NCBI GenBank assembly: GCA_910587085.1
Contig: CAJUMC010000026.1
Location: 1-42,631 of the forward strand
Direction of reading: 5' to 3'
Origin: an uncultured Lachnospiraceae bacterium
Lineage (GTDB): Bacteria; Bacillota; Clostridia; Lachnospirales; Lachnospiraceae
Length of the DNA: 42,631 bases
The notes beneath the pieces were generated by a model. It did not search any database. It was not told the origin of the DNA and was given only the letters and a program-made list of their open reading frames with translations. A program made the position numbers and the translations under genes. This document shows positions 8,247 through 15,199 of this stretch, one piece after another (the stretch's first letter is position 1; every line of letters starts with the position of its first letter).

Positions 8247-8915
8247 ATGAAAAAATTTTTAAGAAAATACAGTCATGCATGGACTCTGCTCTATGGGGTT
8301 GTGTATCTGGTGTGGTGGATTATGCTCAACAATCTGAATGCGGATCGGTTTGAGCCGATACATATCGCGCTTGACGACAGGATACCGTTCTGCGAGTGGT
8401 TTATTATACCTTATTACCTGTGGTTCCCGTATATCCTGCTTGTAATTGCGTATTTTTTCTTTTTTGCGGAGCGCAGGGAATACTATCAGCTGACCGGTTT
8501 CCTTTTTATCGGGATGACGATCGCGCTGATAACCTATACGGTCTGGCCGAACGGGATCGATTTCCGGCCGGATCTCGATGCGCTCGGCAGGGACAATGTG
8601 CTGATCGGGCTCACGCGGTTTATTTATGCAAATGATCCGAGCATAAACTGCTGTCCAAGCATTCATTGCTTTAACTCCATCGGGGTGTGTATCGCCATCA
8701 ATCGCTGCAGCCTGCTCAGAAACTGCCGCCTGCTCCGTATCGGTTCCTGTGTGCTTTCGCTTTCGATCTGTCTTTCCACCGTATTTGTAAAGCAGCATTC
8801 CGCAGTGGATGTGTTCTGGGCGTTCGGCCTGGCGGCTGTGATGTATGTAGCGGCGTATGTTATCCCGGACAGGCTTGCGGCGCGGAGGCGGGCGCAGGCA
8901 ATCGGGGAGGGCTGA
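8247..8915 (+). CDS. PAP2-superfamily membrane phosphatase
   Basis: 222 aa with about six hydrophobic segments. The PAP2 active-site signatures are visible: PSIH at residues 137-140 (the PSGH-type motif) and KQHSAVDVF with His184 and Asp188 (the second histidine motif), both near membrane faces. Such enzymes remove phosphate from lipid phosphates such as phosphatidate, undecaprenyl pyrophosphate or phosphatidylglycerophosphate; the exact lipid cannot be read from sequence. GAGAGGG lies 6 nt before the ATG. It stands alone between the divergent argG and maf. CCPSIHCF and several other Cys near the active site are unusual but not disabling. Confidence 0.85.
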   Translation: MKKFLRKYSHAWTLLYGVVYLVWWIMLNNLNADRFEPIHIALDDRIPFCEWFIIPYYLWFPYILLVIAYFFFFAERREYYQLTGFLFIGMTIALITYTVWPNGIDFRPDLDALGRDNVLIGLTRFIYANDPSINCCPSIHCFNSIGVCIAINRCSLLRNCRLLRIGSCVLSLSICLSTVFVKQHSAVDVFWAFGLAAVMYVAAYVIPDRLAARRRAQAIGEG

Positions 8916-9055
8916 GGACGGCCGGGAAGTTTCTTATATTTAAGGTGCTTTCCGGCGGGGAACCTGCGGAACCGCGTGCTGGAGCGCCTGCCTGGAAACA
9001 GCAGGACAGCAGGAGCAGAATCGAGCCCGGGCAACCCAATGCGGCAAACACCGGC

Positions 9056-9084
9056 TTGCCAATTTTAAGCATTTATGCTATGAT
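9056..9084 (+). promoter_or_regulatory. maf promoter
   Basis: -35 TTGCCA (9056-9061), 17-bp spacer, -10 TATGAT (9079-9084), about 120-130 bp before the maf start. The leader it makes contains the hairpin at 9112-9145. Confidence 0.55.
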
Positions 9085-9111
9085 AGGCCGTGGCAGAATA
9101 CTACTCAAATT

Positions 9112-9145
9112 TTTGCGCAGGAGTCGAGAAGGGCCCCTGCGCAAA
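9112..9145 (+). promoter_or_regulatory. Hairpin in the maf leader
   Basis: TTTGCGCAGG (9112-9121) pairs perfectly with CCTGCGCAAA (9136-9145), 14-nt loop, followed by TTGTTTC. Located between the promoter and maf start; could be a weak attenuator or an RNA-stability element. Confidence 0.45.
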
Positions 9146-9204
9146 TTGTTTCAGGGAAACCGGGGGCGTTTTGCGGAACCGCCCTTTTACCGGAGAACAG
9201 CAGC

Positions 9205-9834
9205 ATGGAGGAAATTGTGAATTATCAGCTTGTATTGGCGTCGGCTTCGCCGCGGCGCAGAGAAATATTATCGCAGGCGGGGCTGGAATATATTGTGGAG
9301 CCCTCGGAATTTGACGAGCGCGGCGTCCGCGGAGGCGCTCCGGAGGAATATGTAAGGGCGCTTTCGCGCGGAAAGGCGGAGGAGGTGTACCGGAGACTGA
9401 CCCGGGACAGGGAAAAGGCAGAAGCGTCCGGGCGGCCTCTGCTTGTGCTGGGAGCGGATACGGTGGTAGCGCATGGGGAGCGTCTGCTCAACAAGCCGCA
9501 GGATCGCGCAGACGCCGCAAAGATGCTGGCGAAGCTGCAGGGGGACTGTCACGAAGTCTATACGGGAGTTGCGCTCTGCAGACGCGGGGAAAACGGCGAA
9601 GAAGAGCTGCGGAGCCTGGCGGTAAAAACGGAGGTGCATTTTTACCCGGTCACGCAGGAGGAGATCGAACGCTATCTTGACTGCGGCGAATATGCGGACA
9701 AGGCGGGCGCCTATGCGATTCAGGGTCGGTTTGCCGCCTATATCCGGGAGATCCGCGGGGACTATTACAACGTGGTCGGGCTGCCGCTCTCTGCGGTTGT
9801 GCAGGAACTGAAGGCGCTCGGCGCATGGCTTTGA
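9205..9834 (+). CDS. maf: Maf nucleotide pyrophosphatase (dTTP/UTP type)
   Basis: 209 aa. Maf proteins hydrolyse non-canonical or dTTP/UTP nucleotides to monophosphates and are linked to septum control and nucleotide cleanup. The family blocks are present: LASASPRRREIL at the start, VLGADTVVAHGE in the middle (catalytic Asp) and the C-terminal YADKAGAYAIQGRFAAYI plus GDYYNVVGLPL. A GTG at 9217 would also fit, placing GGAGGAAA as its ribosome site and giving an N-terminus (MNYQLVLASASPRR) closer to the family; both starts are plausible. It lies upstream of argC but has its own promoter, and argC has another. Confidence 0.93.
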   Translation: MEEIVNYQLVLASASPRRREILSQAGLEYIVEPSEFDERGVRGGAPEEYVRALSRGKAEEVYRRLTRDREKAEASGRPLLVLGADTVVAHGERLLNKPQDRADAAKMLAKLQGDCHEVYTGVALCRRGENGEEELRSLAVKTEVHFYPVTQEEIERYLDCGEYADKAGAYAIQGRFAAYIREIRGDYYNVVGLPLSAVVQELKALGAWL

Positions 9835-9836
9835 CA

Positions 9837-9862
9837 ATTCTGCCGGCTGATTTCGGCAGGAT
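9837..9862 (+). terminator. Hairpin just after maf
   Basis: ATTCTGCCG (9837-9845) pairs with CGGCAGGAT (9854-9862), 8-nt loop, directly after the maf stop. No T tract follows, so termination is likely weak. Confidence 0.35.
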
Positions 9863-9939
9863 AGCGCCAGAGCAGCGGAGCCGCGAAGCAGGGCGCGGCA
9901 CAAGGGCGGGCGGCACAGCAGGTGAAGTTCGATAGGGTA

Positions 9940-9983
9940 TTGCATAATATTCAGTTATGGTGTATAATTATAAAAAATACACC
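9940..9983 (+). promoter_or_regulatory. argC operon promoter with overlapping operator
   Basis: -35 TTGCAT (9940-9945), 17-bp spacer, -10 TATAAT (9963-9968). The -10 lies in a dyad GGTGTAT (9959-9965) / ATACACC (9977-9983), and TGTATAATTATAAAA (9961-9975) matches the argG element with one change. Such overlap fits repression by ArgR when arginine is plentiful. It also rules out translation starts upstream of about 9975. Confidence 0.65.
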
Positions 9984-10043
9984 GGAGAGAAAACGGTGAC
10001 GAAGGGCCGGCGGCGTAAAACCGGCGGAAAGGAATCGAAAAAT

Positions 10044-11084
10044 ATGATTAAGGTGGGAATTATCGGAGCGACCGGCTACGCGGGGCAGGAGCTTGTGAGG
10101 CTGCTGCTGCAGCATCCGAAGGCGGAGATTGTATGGTACGGCTCGAAGAGCTATGTCGGCCAAAAATACTGTGAGGTATTCCGCAACATGTTCGAGCTGG
10201 TGGACGCGGCGTGTCTGGATGACAATATGGAGGAGCTGGCAGAGAGGGTGGATGTGATTTTTACAGCGACGCCGCAGGGACTCTGCGCATCCCTTGTCAG
10301 CGGGGAAATCCTTTCGAAGGCAAAGGTGATCGACCTGTCGGCCGATTTCCGGATTAAGGACGTGGCGGTTTATGAAAAGTGGTACGGGATTGCGCATGCA
10401 AAGCCGCAGCTGATTGACGGGGCGGTATACGGGCTGTGCGAGCTCAACCGGGAACAGATAAAACCGGCACGCCTGCTGGCAAATCCGGGCTGCTATCCGA
10501 CCTGCTCGATTCTGTCCGTCTATCCTCTGGTGAAGGAAGGGCTGATCGATCCGGATACGATCATTATTGATGCGAAATCCGGCACATCGGGCGCGGGCCG
10601 CTCGGCAAAGACGGCGAACCTTTTCTGCGAGGTCAACGAGAATATTAAGGCTTACGGCGTTGCAGGACACCGGCATACGCCGGAGATCGAGGAGCAGCTG
10701 GGCTATGCGGCGGGCCGGCCGCTCTGCATCAGTTTTACGCCGCATCTTGTGCCGATGAACCGCGGCATTCTTGTGACGGCATACGCCTCCCTGAAGCGCG
10801 GCGCTGCCGAGGAGGAGCTCCGTGCGGCATACGAAAAGTACTACGGCGGTGAAAAATTTGTCCGCGTGCTGGAGAACGGCGTCTGCCCGGAGACAAGATG
10901 GGTGGAAGGCAGCAATTATGTTGATGTGAATTTCAAGCTGGATGAGAGAACAAACCGCGTCGTTATGATGGGCGCGATGGACAATCTTGTCAAGGGAGCC
11001 GCCGGCCAGGCTGTGCAGAATATGAATCTGATGTTCGGGCTTGACGAGAGCACAGGGCTTGAGCTGGTACCGGTGTTTCCGTAG
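10044..11084 (+). CDS. argC: N-acetyl-gamma-glutamyl-phosphate reductase
   Basis: 346 aa from ATG 10044. The frame is open from 9957, but that start overlaps the -10 element, while 10044 has GGAAAGGAATC upstream and gives the standard N-terminus MIKVGIIGATGYAGQEL (Rossmann GxxGxxG). Catalytic Cys150 sits in LANPGCYPT, and KSGTSGAGR and HRHTPEIEEQL blocks follow. It reduces N-acetylglutamyl phosphate to the semialdehyde with NADPH, third step of arginine synthesis. First gene of the arg operon, 90 nt before the GNAT gene. Confidence 0.97.
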   Translation: MIKVGIIGATGYAGQELVRLLLQHPKAEIVWYGSKSYVGQKYCEVFRNMFELVDAACLDDNMEELAERVDVIFTATPQGLCASLVSGEILSKAKVIDLSADFRIKDVAVYEKWYGIAHAKPQLIDGAVYGLCELNREQIKPARLLANPGCYPTCSILSVYPLVKEGLIDPDTIIIDAKSGTSGAGRSAKTANLFCEVNENIKAYGVAGHRHTPEIEEQLGYAAGRPLCISFTPHLVPMNRGILVTAYASLKRGAAEEELRAAYEKYYGGEKFVRVLENGVCPETRWVEGSNYVDVNFKLDERTNRVVMMGAMDNLVKGAAGQAVQNMNLMFGLDESTGLELVPVFP

Positions 11085-11174
11085 GAAACGGCGCCGGGCG
11101 GCGAGCGCGGAAGAAGGCTGCGGCGGAGGAGGAAGGCCTGACGCCCCGGCGAAGACAAGAAAGGTGGCTGCGGT

Positions 11175-11621
11175 ATGGAAATCAGGGTCATGACGATTGA
11201 GGATTACCCCCGGGTATATGCGCTGTGGATGAGCATTCACGGCTTTGGCATGCGCAGTATGGACGATTCCAGGGAGGGGATCGAAAAATTTTTAAAGAGA
11301 AATCCCGCGACAAGCGTGGTTGCGGAGGAGGACGGACGGATCGTCGGCGCGATCCTGTGCGGGCACGACGGCAGGCGGGGCTGTTTTTATCATGTGTGCG
11401 TGGCGGAGGATCGGCGGAAAAAGGGGATCGGAAAACAGATGGCGGCTTTTGCCATGCAGGCGCTCCGGGCGGAGGGCATCAATAAGGTGGCGCTCATTGC
11501 GTTCCGGTCCAACGAGGTCGGAAACAAGTTCTGGCGCAGCGTCGGCTGGACGTTCCGGGACGACCTGAATTACTATGATTTTACGCTGAACGAGGCGAAT
11601 ATTACGGAATTCAATCAGTGA
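11175..11621 (+). CDS. GNAT N-acetyltransferase in the arginine operon
   Basis: 148 aa. GNAT fold with the acetyl-CoA loop motif in VAEDRRKKGIGKQM (residues about 76-90, RxxGxG type), preceded by a FYHVCV strand and followed by an ALIAFRSNEVGNKFWRSVGW block. Gene order argC - this - argJ suggests a role in arginine synthesis, possibly a short N-acetylglutamate synthase priming the pathway. Because the next gene, ArgJ, can in many bacteria make acetylglutamate itself, this could be redundant, or could acetylate another substrate. GAAAGGTGGCTGCGGT precedes the ATG; 29 nt separate it from argJ. Confidence 0.85.
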   Translation: MEIRVMTIEDYPRVYALWMSIHGFGMRSMDDSREGIEKFLKRNPATSVVAEEDGRIVGAILCGHDGRRGCFYHVCVAEDRRKKGIGKQMAAFAMQALRAEGINKVALIAFRSNEVGNKFWRSVGWTFRDDLNYYDFTLNEANITEFNQ

Positions 11622-11650
11622 ACAGCAGGTACAGAAAGGCGGGATGAAAT

Positions 11651-12877
11651 ATGGAACAGATCAGCGGCGGCGTCACGGCGGCGCAGGGCTTTCAGGCCGC
11701 AAGCACGGCGGCGGGAATCAAATATAAGGACAGGGCGGATATGGCGATGGTGTACAGCACTGTGCCATGTATCTGTGCCGGAACATTTACATCCAATGTT
11801 GTCAAGGCAGCTCCGGTTTTGTGGGATCGGAACATTGTCCGGAATTCCGCCTGCGCGCAGGCGGTTGTCATTAACGCGGGCATTGCGAACGCCTGCACCG
11901 GGGCGGAAGGGATGAAATTCTGCGAGGAGACGGCGGATGCGGCGGTCAGGCAGCTCGGTATTCCGGCGGATGCGGTGCTGCTCGCCTCTACGGGAGTGAT
12001 CGGTAAACAGCTTCCAATCGACCGCATCAGGGCAGGCGTGGAAGCGATGGCGCCCGCCCTGAGCGGCACGCTCGAGGCCGGAACGGCGGCTTCCCGGGCA
12101 ATCATGACAACGGACACGCACAACAAGGAGATTGCGGTAACTTTTCAGGCGGGCGGCAAGACCGTGACGCTCGGCGGGATGTGCAAGGGCTCGGGGATGA
12201 TTCACCCGAATATGTGTACGATGCTCTGCTTCCTGACAACGGATCTTTCCATCCGGAAGGAGCTTCTGCAGGAAGCTTTGAGCGGGGATGTAAAGGATAC
12301 TTTCAATATGATTTCGGTGGACGGCGACACCTCGACCAACGATACGGTGCTGCTGCTGGCGAACGGCCTCGCAGGCAACGCGGAGATTGCGGAGAAGGGG
12401 GAGGATTACGACGCGTTCGTGAAAGCGCTGCACACGGTAAACGAATACCTTGCCAGGCAGATGGCTGCCGACGGCGAGGGAGCGACGAAGCTTCTGGAGG
12501 TTCGGGTTATCCATGCGCAGGATAAGGCGCAGGCAGTGACGCTGTCGAAGGCAGTGATCACCTCCAGCCTTGTAAAAACGGCCGTGTACGGGAACGATGC
12601 GAACTGGGGAAGAATCCTCTGCGCCATGGGCTATTCCGGAGAGCAGTTTGATCCGGACAGGGTGGATCTGTATATTGAGTCGGCGGCGGACGGCAGGCTG
12701 CAGCTTGTGGCGAACGGGGCAGGAACGGATTTTTCCGAGGAGCTGGCAACCAGGATACTTTCCGCAAAGGAGGTTACCGCGATCGCGGACATGAAAACGG
12801 GAGATGCCTGCGCGACGGCCTGGGGCTGCGATCTGACCTACGATTATGTGAAGATCAACGCGGATTACCGTTCGTAG
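11651..12877 (+). CDS. argJ: Bifunctional ornithine acetyltransferase / N-acetylglutamate synthase
   Basis: 408 aa, normal length. ArgJ moves acetyl from N-acetylornithine to glutamate, recycling the acetyl group. The precursor self-cleaves into two chains before a nucleophilic threonine: here KGSGMIHPNM then Cys189-Thr190-ML. Most family members have Ala before that Thr, so the Cys is a small departure. Other family blocks are visible: VVINAGIANACTG, STGVIG, ISVDGDTSTNDT, and VYGNDANWGRIL near the C-terminus. Ribosome site GAAAGGCGGGATGAAAT. Operon member, followed by a 135-nt purine-rich spacer before argB. Confidence 0.97.
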   Translation: MEQISGGVTAAQGFQAASTAAGIKYKDRADMAMVYSTVPCICAGTFTSNVVKAAPVLWDRNIVRNSACAQAVVINAGIANACTGAEGMKFCEETADAAVRQLGIPADAVLLASTGVIGKQLPIDRIRAGVEAMAPALSGTLEAGTAASRAIMTTDTHNKEIAVTFQAGGKTVTLGGMCKGSGMIHPNMCTMLCFLTTDLSIRKELLQEALSGDVKDTFNMISVDGDTSTNDTVLLLANGLAGNAEIAEKGEDYDAFVKALHTVNEYLARQMAADGEGATKLLEVRVIHAQDKAQAVTLSKAVITSSLVKTAVYGNDANWGRILCAMGYSGEQFDPDRVDLYIESAADGRLQLVANGAGTDFSEELATRILSAKEVTAIADMKTGDACATAWGCDLTYDYVKINADYRS

Positions 12878-13012
12878 GCCGCGGCGGCAGACAAAAAAAT
12901 GCACGGGAAGCAGAAAATAAGTACGGATGATTGAAGAAACCCGGGCGGCGGGGCAAACGCAAGAGAGACGGGAGAAGCAAACGGCGAAGAGCAGGAGGCG
13001 GAAACAAAAATT

Positions 13013-13915
13013 ATGGACAGCGGGATGGAACAGACGATAGCAAAGGCGGCCACATTGATTGAGGCATTGCCTTACATACAGAAGTTTAATAACAAAAAAG
13101 TTGTTGTGAAATACGGCGGGAGCGCGATGCTTGACCCGCAGCTGCAAATGAGCGTGATCAAGGACGTTGCTCTTCTGAAGCTGATCGGTATGCAGCCGAT
13201 TGTCGTACACGGCGGCGGGAAGGAAATCACAAAGTGGGTCGGGCTGCTGGGGCACGAGGCGAAATTTGTCGAAGGACTGCGGGTGACGGACGAGGTGACC
13301 ATGGAGGTTGCCGAGATGGTGCTCGGCCGGGTGAATAAAAATCTGGTGCAGATGCTGGAGCAGCTCGGCGTGAAGGCGGCGGGGATCTGCGGCAAGGACG
13401 GCAGCACGCTGACGGTGGAGAAAAAAATGGCCGCCGGGCAGGATATCGGGTATGTCGGCAATGTAACGAAGGTGGATACCGGCCTGATCGACACGCTGAT
13501 CAAAAATGATTTTATTCCGGTTATTGCGCCGATCGGCCTGGGAGCAGAGGATTTTCATGCCTACAATATCAATGCGGACGATGCCGCCTGTGCGGTTGCA
13601 ACGGCGGTCGGGGCGGAAAAGCTTGCGTTTCTGACGGATATTGAGGGTGTGTACCGCGATCCGGCAGACCGGAATTCGCTGATTTCCGTGCTGACGCTTG
13701 CGGACGCCGATGCGCTGATCGGGGACGGCGTGATTGGAGGCGGGATGCTGCCCAAGCTGAAAAACTGCATTGACGCGGTGAAAAACGGTGTTTCGCGCGT
13801 GCATATCCTGGACGGAAGGCTGGAGCACTGCCTCCTGCTTGAGTTCTTTACAAACCGCGGTATCGGCACGGCAATTATCAATGACCGTTCCATTCTTTAT
13901 GATAACGAAGTCTGA
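13013..13915 (+). CDS. argB: Acetylglutamate kinase
   Basis: 300 aa. It phosphorylates N-acetylglutamate with ATP, normally the feedback-controlled second step. Amino-acid kinase motifs: VVKYGGSAM (phosphate-binding Lys/Gly), IVVHGGGKEI, and the C-terminal FLTDIEGVY and GGGMLPKL blocks. The first ATG at 13013 lies 14 nt after AGGAGGCGG; ATG 13025 gives MEQTIAKAATLIEALPYIQKF, the usual family N-terminus, and is a real alternative. The N-terminal helix is of the kind present in arginine-inhibited ArgB enzymes, so feedback control is likely (inference). Confidence 0.97.
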   Translation: MDSGMEQTIAKAATLIEALPYIQKFNNKKVVVKYGGSAMLDPQLQMSVIKDVALLKLIGMQPIVVHGGGKEITKWVGLLGHEAKFVEGLRVTDEVTMEVAEMVLGRVNKNLVQMLEQLGVKAAGICGKDGSTLTVEKKMAAGQDIGYVGNVTKVDTGLIDTLIKNDFIPVIAPIGLGAEDFHAYNINADDAACAVATAVGAEKLAFLTDIEGVYRDPADRNSLISVLTLADADALIGDGVIGGGMLPKLKNCIDAVKNGVSRVHILDGRLEHCLLLEFFTNRGIGTAIINDRSILYDNEV

Positions 13916-14008
13916 GGAGAGGAAATCGGAAGTGCGGACGGGACAGGCGCTTCCTGACAGCAAAAGCCCCGGAATTGCGGAATAAGGGGCGCGGAAGGAG
14001 AATTGCGT

Positions 14009-15199
14009 ATGAATGCAAAGCAGTGGATGGAGGAGGCAGACCAGGTGCTGATGCACACCTACGGGCGCTATCCCGTTGTGCTGGATCGCGGCGAGGGCGT
14101 GTACCTGTACGATCTGGACGGAAAAAGATATCTGGACTTCGGTGCGGGGATCGCGGTGTTTGCGCTGGGCTACGGCAATCGGGCATACAATGAAGCGCTG
14201 AAGCGCCAGATCGACCGGCTGGTGCATACCTCGAACTATTTTTACAATGTGCCGGCGGCAGAGGCCTGCCGAAATATCGTGAACGCAACGGGGATGGATC
14301 GCGTATTTCTGACGAACAGCGGAACGGAGGCCGTCGAGGGGGCGCTCAAGCTGGCGCATAAGGTATATTACAACCGGTACAAAAGAGCGGACGGCGAAAT
14401 CATCGCCATGAACCATTCGTTCCACGGCAGAAGCATGGGTGCGCTCTCGGTGACCGGAACGCCGAAATACCGCGAGCCGTTCGGCGGAATTCCTGGAATT
14501 GTGTTTGCAGATTATAACAATTATAACGATGTTGCATCAAAAATAACGGAACGTACCTGTGCAATTATTATGGAAACGGTTCAGGGAGAGGGCGGGCTGC
14601 GCCCGGCTGAACCGGAGTTTTTAAAAAGGGTGCGCGCACTCTGCGATGAGAAGGGGATTCTGCTGATTCTTGATGAGATCCAGTGCGGCATGGGCCGGAC
14701 CGGAACAATGCTTGCATGTGAGCAGTACGGCGTTAAGCCGGACATCGTGACGCTGGCGAAGGCACTTGGCTGCGGCGTGCCGGTCGGGGCATTCGCGGCG
14801 AGGGAGGAGACGGCCTCGGCCTTTGTGCCGGGCGACCACGGAAGCACCTACGGCGGCAATCCGCTCGCTGCTGCGGCTGTCAACGCTGTGTTCGGGCTGT
14901 TTGAGTCGGAGCATATACTGGAGAATGTCAGGGAGGCGTCCTCTTATCTCGGCAGCTGTCTTGAAAAGCTTATGCAGAAATACAGCTGCATCCGCGAATG
15001 CCGCGGGCTCGGCCTGATGCGCGGGCTGGTGTTTGACCGGCCGGTAAAGGAAATTATTTCCAGCGCAATGCAGAACGGGCTGATTACCTTTTCTGCGGGG
15101 ACGGATATTGTGCGCCTTGTCCCGCCGCTTGTTATCCGGAGGGAGCATATCGACGAGATGATTGAGATTCTGGATCGGAGTATTGAGGAATGTCTGTAA
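14009..15199 (+). CDS. argD: Acetylornithine aminotransferase
   Basis: 396 aa from ATG 14009, which is 8 nt after AAGGAG; a TTG at 14003 is in frame but too close to that site. Class III aminotransferase: SGTEAVEGALKLA phosphate-binding block, NHSFHGRSMG, ILDEIQCGMGRTG with the PLP-pyridine Asp, and the Schiff-base Lys251 in TLAKALGCGVPVGA. It converts N-acetylglutamate semialdehyde to N-acetylornithine with glutamate. The last 10 nt overlap the next gene, so the membrane phospholipase D gene is translationally coupled to the arginine operon. Confidence 0.97.
   Translation: MNAKQWMEEADQVLMHTYGRYPVVLDRGEGVYLYDLDGKRYLDFGAGIAVFALGYGNRAYNEALKRQIDRLVHTSNYFYNVPAAEACRNIVNATGMDRVFLTNSGTEAVEGALKLAHKVYYNRYKRADGEIIAMNHSFHGRSMGALSVTGTPKYREPFGGIPGIVFADYNNYNDVASKITERTCAIIMETVQGEGGLRPAEPEFLKRVRALCDEKGILLILDEIQCGMGRTGTMLACEQYGVKPDIVTLAKALGCGVPVGAFAAREETASAFVPGDHGSTYGGNPLAAAAVNAVFGLFESEHILENVREASSYLGSCLEKLMQKYSCIRECRGLGLMRGLVFDRPVKEIISSAMQNGLITFSAGTDIVRLVPPLVIRREHIDEMIEILDRSIEECL

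Noticed and set aside
9951..11240. A 429-codon minus-strand frame opposite argC
   Set aside because: Same reason: argC is certain on the plus strand and the antisense product has no protein-like pattern.
11615..14425. A 936-codon open frame on the minus strand opposite argJ, argB and argD
   Set aside because: It is the shadow of well-conserved GC-rich genes on the other strand; its product is Arg/His/Cys-rich with no domain.
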